Source of the DNA: Eudorina sp. 2006-703-Eu-15
Taxonomy: Eukaryota > Chlorophyta > Chlorophyceae > Chlamydomonadales > Volvocaceae
Direction: 5' to 3'
Length of the DNA: 64,000 nt
NCBI GenBank assembly: GCA_003117195.1
Contig: BDSI01000070.1
Coordinates: 186,501 to 250,500 of the forward strand
The notes beneath the pieces were generated by a model. That model saw only the letters and a program-made list of their open reading frames with translations. It did not search any database and was not told where the DNA came from. The first letter of the stretch is position 1; each line of letters starts with the position of its first letter. Shown piece by piece: positions 10,640 to 23,012 of this stretch. Both the position numbers and the translations under genes were made by a program.

Positions 10640-13600
10640 CCCGCCCGCCACCATAGTATCCTGGGAAATGGCGGCGCTGACCAATTACTCTGGACGACAC
10701 TGCACAGCTGCGGCAGCGCGTCCGCGGTGGTCCCCGCTGGGCTGCAGCTGCCGGCGCTCATCGCCACCGGCACTGCATCGCGCCCCCTCGAGGTAAGCCC
10801 CGCGCCATGACAGGTCCCCAACCCCCCACCCGCCCCCGCTCGCGCGCTGTCGCCATTTGCCCACAACTCCTCCCTGTGCTTCCCACCGTCTTCCACTCTG
10901 ACCTCAAACAGCTAACCACCCGGTTACCCGCGCCCTGCCCCGCCTACCCCGTGCCCTCCGCTCCCCGCCCCCGCCCCCTCCTCCGCCCTCTTCCTCAGCT
11001 CCCTCTGCCTCTCAGCCCCACTCAAGCCATCAATTGCCGGTCCCTGGCCGGTTCCGCGGCCGCCCCTCGCGCCACCTACGTCGCCGCCGATGCCGACACT
11101 CAGCCCGGCGGCTCCCCGTCGCCTGATGCCCCGCCGCTGACCCTCCCGCCCGACTGGCGGCAGCTACTGAGGGACATTGCTGCCGTATGCCCGCCGCAAC
11201 AATGTCGGGCGATACTACTGCCGTTGCTGCTGGACAACCGCCTGGTGGGCGCGATGCTGCTCGTGCTGCCGATAGCGGCGCTACAGCCCCACTGTAGCAG
11301 CAGCTCCAGTGGGGCCCTCGGCTCCGAAACAACGGCTACAGCTAGCGGCGGCGGTTGCGGCAGTAATAAACAGGGCCATTGGAAGCCTCCACAGCAGCAA
11401 CGGCAACAGCATGTGCTGCAGCCACAACCGGGGGATGAGGCGACGGCGGCGCGCGTGACGGCGGTGTCGCGTGTCGGCGCCAGCAGCGGCGGCTGCGGGG
11501 CCCCGCACGGGTGCGCCGGGTCCTCCCTGGAGGGCGCTTTGGTGCAGCTGGCGGAGTGTGTGGCGGAGTGCTGCCTGGGGCCCGTGGTGGCCACCCTGGA
11601 GCAGGTAACATAGGGGTCACCAGGGTCGCGGGAGGCGGTGGGAGACGGTGGGAGCAAGCGGCGGGACGAGACGGGCGGAGGCCTTGTGGGGGAGAGGCGG
11701 GGCGGACGCCCACCGAAGCTAGTTCCGGGCGTCACTGGCAGCACCCCTCCGGCCCCTTCCGCCCCAGGCCGCGGCAGATCAACTGGGTGGCTGGGTGGGG
11801 TGGCTGGGTGGGGTGGCTGGGTGGGGTGGCTGGGGTTCGCGGGGGGACCAACTGGCCCCTCGCTGCGAGTGCCGCTGCGGGTTTGGACGCCTGTCGCGAC
11901 TCCACCCCGCCCCCCCGCACCAGCTGGTTCAGCTGTCACGCGCCGGTGATCCCCTGTTGTGGTCCTCCGTTGTCTGTTGTGGTCCTCCGTTGTCTGTTGT
12001 GGTCCTCTGTTGCGGCCGGGCTGAAAGTCTCTAGGGTCCACACCCCTCCCCGCTGATAGCGGAAAACCTGCGCCCTGCTTCTATCGTTTCCTCCCGCGTT
12101 TGAATCTGTCGACGGATCACATCTCATATGTGTCCCTTCTCTCCCTCCCACCCTCCCTGCCGCGCCCTGCCCGCTCCCACCGCCGCCCCACACGGCCAGG
12201 TGTGTTTGGCCGCGGACACAGTCGGTTCCGCCGTGCTGCTGCAGGACCTCGCCGCCCTCCTCACCGGCTGCCTCAGTGGCCTCCTGTCCGCCGAGCTCCA
12301 TCTCGAGCTGGCAGTGCGCCTGACGCTGCTGCCCGCCCGCGACTCCACCACCGGCCTCCTCTTCTACTCGCCCCCACCGGACCGTAACGCCAGCCGCAGC
12401 GGCATCACGCCGCTGCTCGCGTCGCCGCGCGGCGTCGCAACGCCCAGCGGCTACGGCAGCGGCGGCGGCGGCGGATGCGGGCACAGCGCCGCCAACTTGA
12501 CGGGGTTCAACAGCATCCTCCTCCACGGCCCCGGAGGGCCAACGGGGGCGGTGTCCGCCGCCGCGCAATCGGGATCTTTCGCGCTAGGCTACGCGACGAT
12601 GCCGGCGCCGGCGGCCGCCGACGCCGCCGCGGCGGCGGCGGTGGCGCAGCAGCAGCTCCACCGGCTCCGGGGCAGTCTGGACCGTCCTTTGGTCGCTGTG
12701 CCAGGTCCCGGCGGGGGACCCAGGCCGTCGATTGGCGACGCTGGGGCCGGCGGGGCGGGCGGGCGGGCGGCGTTTGTCGGCGGCAAGAGGTGAGGCGTGA
12801 GGGCGGGCGCGCGGGTGGAGACGTGAAGACGTTGTAATGCTGTTTTATCATTTGCAGGGGTTATTCTGGTAAGCATATTGGTAACTGGTTTGGGTCGGGC
12901 GGGCTTCTCTCTACGCACACACCTCGATCGAGCTGAACTCCTCGTTTCCCGCGGCTCCGTTTTCTTATCCGCACACACGTGGGCGGGTTTCTTCGCTAAA
13001 CACATACACACGCACACACGCAGTTATCTTTTACACACGCACACACACGCACACACCCGTCCCCCACCCCCCGCAGGGTCGTGTCGCCCCTGACGGTGGG
13101 CCGCGACGGCGCCGCCGCCGACGAGGCCGCCGCCGCCGCGCTCGTCCCCTGCCAATCCGCGCCGGAATCCGCCCTCGGAGGATCTTGGGCGCCGTACATG
13201 GTCGGACCGTCCGGGCCTGCGGTCGTGACCACCATCAGCACCACTGCCACCGCCGTGGCGGCGATGACGACGATGGCGAGCACCGCCCCGGGTGGCGGCG
13301 CCGCCGCGACGGGCAGCTACGGCGGCGCCTTGCTCCCCATTGGCTTCAGCAGCGGAGGGGGCGGCGGCGGCGTGGCGCAGCGGACGTTCATGCAAGCGAA
13401 CTCTATGGGCCTGTTACAGCCAAGCGGCGCCGCCGCCGCCGGCGGCAGCGGCGGCAACACGCTTACCAGTCGGTCGTACCTGTCGGGAGGGCTGTCGTTA
13501 AACCGCAGCGCCACACTTGGGGCCAACCTGACCCTAACGGGGGCGGGGGCGGGGGCGAGGGCAGCGCAGTGGAAGGTGGGTGGCTGGGTGGGTTGGGCGT

Positions 13601-16600
13601 TGGGGGTATCGGAGCTGTGGCTATATATATTGAAGCTGCCGGAGCAAAGGTCCGGGTGGGTTGGAGGGGAAGGGACCCGGAACTGCTACCCAGTCGGTGA
13701 CTGTTCGCGGCTTCGCTGTCTTGATTGACGGAATGGGGAGTAAGGGGGCCAGGGAGGTTTGTACAGGGATGTGCGTTTAATGTCGTGGTACGGTAATATT
13801 TTGTGCAGTACGTTTGTGTGGCTACTGGGGCAGGCGCGCTGCCGGGCTGGCACCACCTGGTGAATGACCCACGGGTCCCTGAAGGGGCCACACTGTAGGG
13901 CCACACCTCCAGCCGCGGGGCACGTGGCTCGTCTCTATTTCCTCGATTGGCCCCTCGCCCACGCCCACGCCCGCGCCCGCGCCCTGCCTTGCCCGGTGCA
14001 GGCGAGCCCCTTCGCCACGTCCTCCACAGTTCTCTCTGCGCTGCTCAGCGGCAAGCTCGCCAGCGGCCCCGGTGGCGGCGGCGGCGGCGCCGGCGGCGGC
14101 CTGGACAGCACTACCGGCGGCAGCGGCACCGTGTCAGCGGGCGCTGCCGCCGGGTCGCCGCCGTCGCTGCAGCTCCGCGCCGCGGTGGTGCCCGACGTGC
14201 CGTCCTGGTTGCAAGACGCCGCCCAGCCCAACGGCGATCTCTTCAGCCTTGTACGACGCGCGAGCGTCGCCGGCGGGATCTCGTCCGTGATCGCGATCGT
14301 GGCGGAGCCGCTCAGCAGACCGGCGGCGGACGCCGCCGGCGGCGCCGCCAGCGCGGCGGCGCCGCCGCCGCGGGCTCGGCCGGCCACTGGGCCGATGGCT
14401 GTGACGGCCATGGTCACTGGACAGGTCGGACCCACGGGTCGGTTGTGGGTCGGCGGCGCCAACAGCGGCAGCCTCACTCGTATGGGCATTGCGGCGCGGC
14501 GGGATCGGGCGTCGGAGGCGAGTGGGGACTGCTTGGAGCATTTGTCGCACCCGGGGCAAGCGGCGGTGGCGGCGGCGGCGGTGACGGCGATCAGCATCGG
14601 CGGCGGTGGCGGCGGCGGTGGCGGCGGCGGCAGCGCGAGTGGGACGCCGCTCGGGCGCACCGTGCTCGGCGTGTACCTGTGCAGCAGCCTGCCCCTGCCG
14701 CTCAGCTTCCTGCACGCGGCGAAGGATCGCGCGACGGAGCTGCTGCAGGTGGGAGGGGAGGGGTGCAGGGGTGCGTATGTGTGTGTTTAATGTGTTTAGA
14801 GAAGAGACCCGCCCGACCCAAACCAAGGACCAATATATTTACCATATTAACCTGGAAATTGAAAACAACAACAAGGCAGCCGCGCCACCACCGACAAAAG
14901 TCGCAGAACAAAACAAGACCCGGCAGGAAATGGGCAACCCAGCAGTACCCGAACCGAATTATTATTTATTTATGACACCGATCTAATGAAAGAGTGTTTA
15001 ATGTGTGTGTCTGAATGGGATAGCCAAGGCCCTGCCTCCCTCCCTCCCCTACTCGCCCAAACCCCAGATCCTGGCGCCGGTGGCGATGCGGTCCCTCCAC
15101 TCCGGCAACCTGGCGGACGAGTGGTCCTACCTGCTCAGCCAGGTCCAGGGAGGCAGCGGCGGGACCGCGCCGACGGCGGCCACGGCCCCGGCGGCGACCC
15201 TCTCGCCGCCCCCTCGAACATCCCGCCAGCTGTCGCCGCCAGGCGAATCGCACACGCTTGGCGGCGGCGGCGGCGGCGGTGACGTATCGGCGGTGGCCAT
15301 CCCTGTCGACCCCTCGGGCTCCGGCGGCGACTGCCTCGTGGGCCTTACGACGGGGCTGCACACCTCCGCGCTGTCCGCGGGTTGCGCCGCGCCGACGGCG
15401 ACGCTGGGGTCCATCGGCGGCTCCGCCGCGGCCCTCACCGTCACGGGTCCCGCCGGAGGCCGCGTCCTGAACCACGCTGGCAGCCGCAACGGCAACAACA
15501 CCGCCTCTGGCTTCATGTCATTCGACCGACAGCACGGCGGCGGCGGCAGCAGCGCCGGCGGCGGCGGCGCCGCCGCCGCCTCCTCGGCCCCCGGCGGCGG
15601 ACGCCGCCAGGCCACCGCCTCGCAGCCCAGCCCCCGCAGCAGCGCCGCCGTCGACGGGCTGGTCACCAGCTGTGTGCTTACGGGCAGTACGGCAGACCCT
15701 GCAAGGTCAGGCGAGCCGTACACCAGCACGATCTTCAGCAGCTCCGGAACCGAGATTGCAGGGGAGGTGCCGGCGCTGGAGGCCCTGGGCATGACGGCGG
15801 CGATGGGGGAGCTCGGGGCGGACCTCACGACGTTCGGCGGCGGGGCTCTCGTGGGGGGGGACACGGAGTGGCCGAGCAGCATGACGATGCTGACCAACAC
15901 GGTTTCGGATCTGGGCCCGGTGGCGCGGCAGCAGAACATGGCGACGCTTGTGACGGCCTTCACGACCACGCTGTCGCGGGCGCGGTCGGACACGGAGCAC
16001 GCCGGGGGGTGAGTGCGGGTGGGCGGGGTATAGAAAATTGGTAGACAAATTAAAAGTCCGGTGAAGAATCAACTGTACCAGGATCTCCAGCGATGCGACG
16101 ACGTGGGCGGCTGCGCGGCTGCGTTTGTTGTGACGCGGGTGCGATGGAACAGGTGTGTCTAGGAAAGCAGCCCACACGGCCCACCCCATGGGGCTACGGT
16201 GCGTATTTGTGTAGGTGTGTGTAAAGGAAGACTGAGCCGCGTAGGCGTGCAGGCGTGTATGGGTTTTCTGTTTGCGATGTACGGCGGTCGTTCCCCGCAT
16301 CCCGCCGGCTGCGCCGCTGTTGCCCCGCTCCCCCGTCTCCGCCCTGCCCCTCATCCCTGGCACACCCACTTCCCTCCCCTTCGTGCGTTCTGTGCTGCGC
16401 GCTGTGTGTTTTCCCTTGATCAGTCCCCTCCCCGACAATTTTGAGTATGCGCAGTTTGTTCATGCCTACCTATTTCCTGTGCCCCTCCCCTCCGCCTTCC
16501 GCTTCCCTCCCTTTCCCTCCGCCCTCCCCTCCGCCCTCCCCTCCGCCCTCCCCTCCGCCCTCCCTTCCACCCTCCCCTCCGCCCTCCCCTCCGCCCTCCC

Positions 16601-18306
16601 CTCCGCCCTCCCCTCCGCCCTCCCCTCCGCCCTCCCCTCCCGCCCTCCCTCACTGCCCTGCAGGGTCCACGCAGAGGACGACATCCGCAACCTGCGCATC
16701 CTGAGGGCCATCGGGGTGGGCGGCTGCAGCGTGGTGGTGCTCGGCCGCCTGCACGCCATGCCCGTCGCCGTCAAGGTCATCCTGCCGCTGGACGACGAGG
16801 AGGACGCCACCGTCGGCCCCGCCGCCGCCGCCGCCGCCGGCACGAACAAGGCCGCGACCCCCGCGGGAATTCACGGCAAGCAGCAGCCGCCGCAGCAGCA
16901 GCAGCCTCCAGGGGGGCCACAGGCGACGGCGCCAGATTCGGAGGTGCCCCCTGCGGTGGCGGCCAGTCGGCAGTCCTTCAGGAATCTGATGTCGGGGACT
17001 TGGTCGGCCGCGGCGGCGGCGGCGAGTGGCAGCAACGGCGGCGGCGGCGGCGAAGGCGATGACGACGGCGGCGGCGGCGGCGGCGGGGGTGCGGGGGCGG
17101 GTCGGGGCCTGCGCGGCCTGCAGCGCGCGCACCACCGGCTGACCACTGCGCAGCGGCGGTCCCGACTGATGGCGCTCATGCGCGGGGCGAGGGAGCTGGC
17201 GGTGCTGACCACCATCAGCCATCCGAACATCGTACAGGTATGTGTTGTACATGTACGACAAATCACATGTACGACAAACCACATGTGCATGACCCCTCGC
17301 CAGTGCTGCTGCGCGGGCAGTCCTCCCACCTCCCAACCGGCCTGCTCGCCCAAATAGATCTCGAATGGACCCCGCCGGCCTCCCGGTCCGCAGTTTGGCG
17401 GCCCCCGAATGCGGTTTGATACGACTTGGCGTACGACATTACATACAACATAGCCATTGCCGCATCTCGGCTCGAACCCACCCGCGGTCGCTGGCCAACA
17501 CGTTCCCGCCGTACATGCTGTACTTGCCGCAGGTCTACTCGTACTGCACCCGGGTCCTGGTGAGGGAGGAGGCTCCAGGGACGGTGAAGCTGGAGGTGCC
17601 GGCCGACGGGGCGCCGGCGACTGGTCCGTTCGGGGAGGGGAGGGGGGTGCGGGGGGAAGGGCGGGGGAGTGGTGGTTTTGGCTTGCTCGCTTGATTGAGA
17701 TGAGGGGCAGGGCGTAGGTATCCTCAGGGGGAAGGGGAGGGGAGGGAGAGGAGGGAAGGGGGGAAGCACGCCGGGAGGAAAGGAAGGCACGTACGGCACG
17801 TGTCTTTGATTTCCTTGTGTTTTGCACGGGCTCCTCTGCCGCCCCTTGGGGACCTGACGAGAATCCGAACCGCTGCAGGCCCTCATTGGCGCCCGCGATT
17901 TCCCTCCCTCATCCCCTTGATCCCTTTTATCCCCTTGCTATTTCTCGACATCGAACTTCGCCGTCGCGTCCAACAACGCCTTGATCCCGACGTGGCCTCT
18001 CAGCGCCTCTCTGTACGGCACTCATTATGGTGGGTACATAAAGGCAGATACGGTGTGGTGGGCGCAGTGACGGCCTCCATCTTGGTTCTAGTCTCATCCT
18101 CTTCATCGTATGGCCGGGCATTACCGTACATAAGATACCATCGCGTCCTATCGTAAAGCCGCCGTCCGAGTTCAACAGCATCAAACATGACCGTACTTTC
18201 GTACTGCTGTACTGCAGGAGTACTGCGACATGGGCTCCCTGGCGGACTGCATCGACACGGGCGGCTTCGCCAAAGCCGCACGTGCGGCGGCCGCGTCACT
18301 TGTACG

Positions 18307-18348
<42 letters not shown>

Positions 18349-21330
18349 GCCGCGGGGCGGCGCCGCCGCCAGCTCCGCCGCCGCCGTGTCGGCGACCGTG
18401 GGCGGCCCCGCCATGTACGCCGTGTACCTCACCCTGGTCGAGGTGGCACTGGCGCTGCGCCACCTGCACTCCATGAACCTGGTCCACTGCGACGTCAAGC
18501 CCGCCAACGTGCTCCTCCGCTCCTCCACCACCGACCCGCGGGGCTTCACCGCCAAGCTCACGGACTTTGGTGCGTAGCTGCGCACGGCGGCAGACGGTCG
18601 GTCGCCTCCCTGGAGACGACCTTGAGTGCGTGTAACGGAAAAGCAGATATCGGAAATGAGGTGGAAGGCAAGGCAATTAGCTGAGCTCCGCCGAACTTTT
18701 ACCCCCTTTTACCGCCGCAGGCTTTGTGAACCTGGCGGCCCGCGGGGAGGACGAGGGGAGCGGCGGAGGCGGTCGCGCGACTCCGGCGCTGGGGCAGCAG
18801 ACCCCCGGGTCGGCCGACCCGGAGCCCGTCGGGACGGTGAGGCGGGCGGGGGCGGGGGCGGGGGCGGGCGGGGTCGTACCGCGGACGTCGAGGCAGGCAG
18901 GCGGGGTGCCCCGGGTGCGGTGTGACCGGACATTGACCCACCCTCCCACCGGATATTGACCCTGTGTGTGTGTGTGTGTGTGCGTGATGTACTGTGTGGG
19001 GGACACAACTGACCGGGTCTGGCGCTGGCCGAGGTGTGGCACGGGGCGTCCCTGGTGTGGTACGGCGGCGGGCGAGAGACGTAGGCTGGCGCAGCCACCC
19101 GCTGCCTCTGTGGAGGCACACAACGGACGACGATGACCTGCCCTCCCCTCCCGGGTGACCTCCCCTCGCAGCGCCCGCCCGCGCCAGGGGTGGTGTAGCC
19201 GTCGCCCTGACTGACCCCCCGATACCCCCACGACTCCCCCTGGGCCCCTCCACCGACCCCCGAACCCCACTCTCCCCCCCTGCACACACACACACATACA
19301 CACACATACACACACACACAAACACACACACGCCCGCAGGTCACCCACATGGCTCCGGAGCTGCTGCAAGGTGCGCGCAGGGGCGGACGGACTGGGGGCC
19401 CCGGGGGGCCGGGGACGGGGCAACCGGCACAGCCAGGGGCGGGCGGGCGGGCGGGCCCGTCATGGGACATGTATGAATTGTACGGACTTCACGGAGTGAT
19501 TACCTTGATACGATCAGCCAACTCGCTTCCGGTGTCAGTATGTGATGCGGCTCGGCTGCGAGCGGTGCCCCCGTTTGACGGAAGGTCTGCTACCGGCGCC
19601 GGGCAAAGTGGTCTGGTTCGCCGCGCCGCGGCGCCGGGTGCCACCCGTCGAGCGTGATCACAGCCGCGTTTGAATAAAAATGTTAATGGGGACAGTTTTG
19701 GGGGAGGCTTATACGGGTATCTGTCTGGGGTAGGTCAGCTTTTTCAAGGGCCCAACTCACCGGAGCAGTTCGCAAGTTGGACGGATGCAGGTACCGTGTG
19801 GCGAGTCGGATCTATCCGGACCCAGTCACTACTCGCCTCTGAACGGCGCCTGCGCCTGCTCCTGCGCCTGCTGCTGACACTGCGCCTGCTGCTGCCACCC
19901 GGACGCAGGTTCCTCCCCGGCGCCCAATGTGGACGTGTACAGCTTCGGGATCCTGATGTGGGTCGGAGGACGTTGGGGGGACCCAGGGGTCGGAGGGCGT
20001 TGGGGGGACCCAGGGGTCGGAGGAGAAGGGCTCGGGGGTTGCAGGGCCTGCTCCTCTTCGCACCTGAGGGGGAGGTGTTGGTGGTGTTGGTGGCGGTGGT
20101 GGTGTTGGTGGCAGTTGCGGTGGATAGCTAATTTGACAAACGCTCCGAAACCCCCCCCACAGAGATCTTTCCTCCGTTTCCACACTCTTCTAGGCCCCGG
20201 CATGGGGGTGTGTGTGTCCTATACCATGGCGGTGGAGGACACCCGCAGCGGCCATCTCCCACATACCCACATACCCACATAGCCACATAGCCACGTACCC
20301 ACATACCCACATAACACAACCTCGCGGGTCCGGCTCTTCGCAGGTGGGAGGTCTTCACTGGCCGAGCGCCGTACAGCGCCTACGCGGAGAACGGTTTCGC
20401 GGTACGACCTGGCTCGGGTTTTTAGCGCAGGGCGTAGAGGCGGGGTGTAGAGGCCTGAGCTGTCCTGACTGCGCCCACATCGCGACCGCTACAATTCGAA
20501 GGAAAGAGAACGAAGGGAACGGAAGTCTTAGTACAAGCATGATGTGCCGTGCAGGCAGTGCCGTACAAGGTGGTCAAGGAGGGCATGCGGCCCAAGTTCC
20601 CTCCCGAGACACCCTCCCACTTCAAGTGAGTCGAGGGGTGGCAGGGGCAGGGTTATGGCGAGGGGAGGGAGGGGAGGGAGGGCGGGGCGGGAGGTCCCAA
20701 GCTCCCAACACGCGGAAAGACATGTCGTACGGCCCGTCCTGCTGGACCTTCGGGGACACACCCGCCACGTCAGCAGAGTCGTGCACCGCCCCAGCAGTCC
20801 TCCGGGGCCCCTCAGGGCGCCTCACCCTCCTCCACCTCGGCCTTCCCTTCGTCCGCGGAGGTTTATCCGGAGCCAATGGTGACACCCGACACCTCTTGGT
20901 CCCGTATAAACCTCCGCGGACCAAAAAACCCCTTCGTGATTGTCCGGCACTCACTTTCCATGCATCATTATCCCCAGTTGTATATGGGGGTTTCAATACA
21001 AGGGCATGTCCGGAGCCCCGAACCCGGAGGAAGGCAGCACACGTAGGAGGATGAGATTCGTGACGCGACTTCAGACCGACATGGCAACAGAGCCGCCGCG
21101 CGCGAGGGCGTGTGCGCTCACTCAGAAATCCCCCGCCGTCCCGCAACCCTGCCCTCCACCCGTTCTGCACGACACGTTCATAACACGTGTACTGCGGTCG
21201 TACCGCATTGTACTGCAGGAGCCTGGCGACCGCCAGCTGGTCGGCCGACGTGTCCAAGCGCCCCTCCGCGTCTGACTTGGTGACACGGCTGCAGGCGCTG
21301 CTGGATGCCAGCTGTGGCCCTCAGATGTAG
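10640..21330 (+). CDS. TKL-type protein kinase with GAF-like N-terminal region
   Basis: A multi-exon gene for a serine/threonine (TKL-like) kinase. Phase-consistent exons: about 10640-10792, 10999-11604, 12200-12789, 13077-13575, 14002-14748, 15068-16008, 16664-17237, about 17533-17645, 18218-18569, 18721-18836, 19340-19370, 19909-19957, 20344-20401, 20555-20625, 21219-21330. The first exons resemble a GAF domain (LLPLLLDNRLVGAMLLVLP). Long Ala/Gly/Ser linkers follow. The kinase domain begins at 16664: glycine loop GVGGCSVVVLG, lysine in VAVKVI, then HPNIVQ, hinge EYCDMGSL, catalytic loop HCDVKPANVLL (HCD in place of HRD), DFG, HMAPELL, DVYSFGILMWE and the closing KRPSASDLVTRLQALL. A polyQ run lies between hinge and catalytic loop. 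Exons total over 1,580 residues. The N-terminus is not fixed. The beta4-beta5 segment before the hinge was not found between 17.65 and 18.2 kb. Confidence 0.85.
11784..11836 (+). repeat. 13-bp tandem repeat in kinase intron
   Basis: About four units of GCTGGGTGGGGTG lie within the intron between the exons ending at 11604 and starting at 12200. Confidence 0.85.
11954..12012 (+). repeat. 20-bp tandem repeat in kinase intron
   Basis: Three near-identical copies of a 20-bp unit, TGTTGTGGTCCTCCGTTGTC. They lie in the same intron as the 13-bp repeat. Confidence 0.85.
13001..13057 (+). repeat. (CA)n microsatellite
   Basis: An interrupted CA-rich run just upstream of the kinase exon starting at 13077, so it forms part of the pyrimidine/CA tract before the acceptor. 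Confidence 0.85.
16516..16645 (+). repeat. 12-bp polypyrimidine minisatellite before a kinase exon
   Basis: About ten units of CTCCGCCCTCCC end roughly 18 bp before the acceptor of the exon at 16664, which opens the catalytic domain. The pyrimidine-only strand bias makes it an extended splice-acceptor tract. It also opens spurious proline/serine and glycine/arginine frames. Confidence 0.85.
18308..18350 (+). repeat. CAG/CAA repeat encoding polyglutamine in kinase
   Basis: About 14 Gln codons, mixed CAG and CAA, in the loop between the kinase hinge region and the catalytic loop. The mixed codons argue for a selected or at least translated tract and not a pure slippage repeat. Confidence 0.9.
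18963..18986 (+). repeat. (TG)n microsatellite in kinase intron
   Basis: A simple TG run in the intron between the exons ending at 18836 and starting at 19340. Confidence 0.9.
19282..19331 (+). repeat. (CA)n microsatellite in kinase intron
   Basis: A CA run with TA interruptions immediately upstream of the acceptor of the exon at 19340. TG and CA runs occur in the same intron and could pair as a hairpin. Confidence 0.9.
19961..20022 (+). repeat. Two-copy 26-27-bp repeat in kinase intron
   Basis: Two near-identical copies of a unit containing CGTTGGGGGGACCCAG directly follow the exon that ends at 19957. Confidence 0.8.
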
Positions 21331-21380
21331 GGCCCTCAGATGTAGGGCCCTCAGATGTAGGGCCCTAAGATGTAGGGCCC
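21315..21380 (+). repeat. 15-bp tandem repeat spanning the kinase stop codon
   Basis: Four copies of GCCCTCAGATGTAGG, the last with one change. The first copy contains the predicted last codons and TAG stop of the kinase (21328-21330), so the repeat expanded from the end of the coding sequence into the 3' untranslated region. Confidence 0.85.
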
Positions 21381-22983
21381 GGCTGGGGAATGAAGTCTTG
21401 CGGGGGAGGTGGGTTGTGCACGGCCCCGTGGAGGTGAAGCCCCCGGGTGGGCGCCATCAGATGGAGACTCCAGGGGGGGATGTCCCGGGGGGGGGCGTGT
21501 GGACGAGCCGGGATGGCTGATGGTGAACCCGGGACTCCCGCGGGAGGGCTGGGGTACCGAGGGCGGGGGTCTAAGCCGACATCTGAGAAGTGGGGGGCCG
21601 GGGAGGGGGGTTCGGGAAATAGGACACTGGTGAACATATTGAAGGTGCGCTGCTGGCTCCTGAACCCTAGGGGCCCGGGGCCCTCGGAGTCAACGCTTCG
21701 CCGTCTTCGTCAATGCCAACGTCGGCGTTTATCGGTTTGTTGCCCTTGTGCGGTTTCGATGTCTGTATTGACAATGGAGGGGGCCACGGGTGTGTTTTAC
21801 TTCCAGCAGTAACTGGTTGTATCACATGATATTCTGCCGTATCGCCGTACATACTCGCACGAGGGGGACATGTCGCTGGGCAGTGATCTCGGGGGTCTGT
21901 GTGGGGTTGTGTGGGGGGGCCTAATGCCGCGAGCGGGGCCTAATGCAGCGAGCAGGAAGGCAGGCAGAGTGCAGAGACGAGGTGCCAGAGCGTAAATGTG
22001 GAGAAGGCGTGGATGCCTGGGCGGGTGGGTGGGTGGGTGCTCGTCCGCTGCATCCGGTCGCATCCGCGAGCTGGCGGGCGCCTGTTTGTTATCGCGGGCC
22101 GGCCTAACGGGACACTGGGGACCACTCCGGGGGAGGCCATCTGCCCTCCCTCAGCCCAGCTGGCTTGTTCTCATTCTCTTTCACTTGCGGGGGGGGGGTT
22201 CATTCACGTGGGGGTGCTAATCGGGGAACGGAAGACCGCCGCGGGCCGGTTTCGGAGGATTGGACGAAGCCGGCGTCGGTTGCGGCGCGCCCTGGGCTGC
22301 ACTGGGTTGCACTCTGAAGATTTTGGGTTTGGGCGTGAAGATGAGGTGGCATGGAGTCGGCGGGCGCAGGTGCTGGTGATTGGGAAATGGAATGGGTGAT
22401 TGGAGCCGCGATATATGCCGTGGATTTCATATATGCACGCCCGGCGTGTGTGCTTAGCGGGCAGCAAGCCCGAACCCGCCCATCCAGTCCCATGATAATT
22501 ACCATTTGACCTGCAAGTTGTGTGTGTGTGTGCGTGCATTTTAGGTTTCTCACTAAAATACACGCCCCGTGTGCGTGTATGTGTGCTCCTGTCGATCATG
22601 CATTTCATCGCCGTACCGATGCGCGTGGCACATTGCTGTGTGGGCGGTGACGCCGCCAGCGCCCCTCCCTCCTCTCGTTTTGTCCTGTCCTCCCCCATCG
22701 CGGCCCGTAAACGGACCCAACTCATGCATGGGAGGAGGGGGGAGAGGAAAGGGAGAGGGGAGGGAGGGGGTGGGAGAGAAGCATTCAGCAGCCAAGGAAA
22801 GGCCGCGGTGTGTGGCTTTGAGGTTCACAATTTTGGCGGATGGTGGCGGGCTTCCACAGTATGGGGCCAAAATGGAGTGTATGAGATTAAGGTGAGGTAA
22901 AGGTGAGATTAAGGTGGGGTAAAGGTGGGTTCATCAGTGACACGCTACGCGTGTGGTATCAGGGCAAGTAGGAGTCCCGCCCT

Positions 22984-23012
22984 CGCCACGGAGACACACA
23001 CACACACACACA
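22984..23012 (+). repeat. (CA)n microsatellite
   Basis: A short uninterrupted CA run followed by a G run, in intergenic sequence. Confidence 0.85.

Noticed and set aside
13935..15993. Minus-strand frames of 230-290 residues opposite the kinase exons
   Set aside because: Shadows of GC-rich plus-strand exons. Their Pro/Ala/Arg composition mirrors the Gly/Ala/Ser codons of the kinase linkers.
16420..16849. Gly/Arg repeat protein on the minus strand
   Set aside because: Antisense reading of the 12-bp polypyrimidine minisatellite in a kinase intron.
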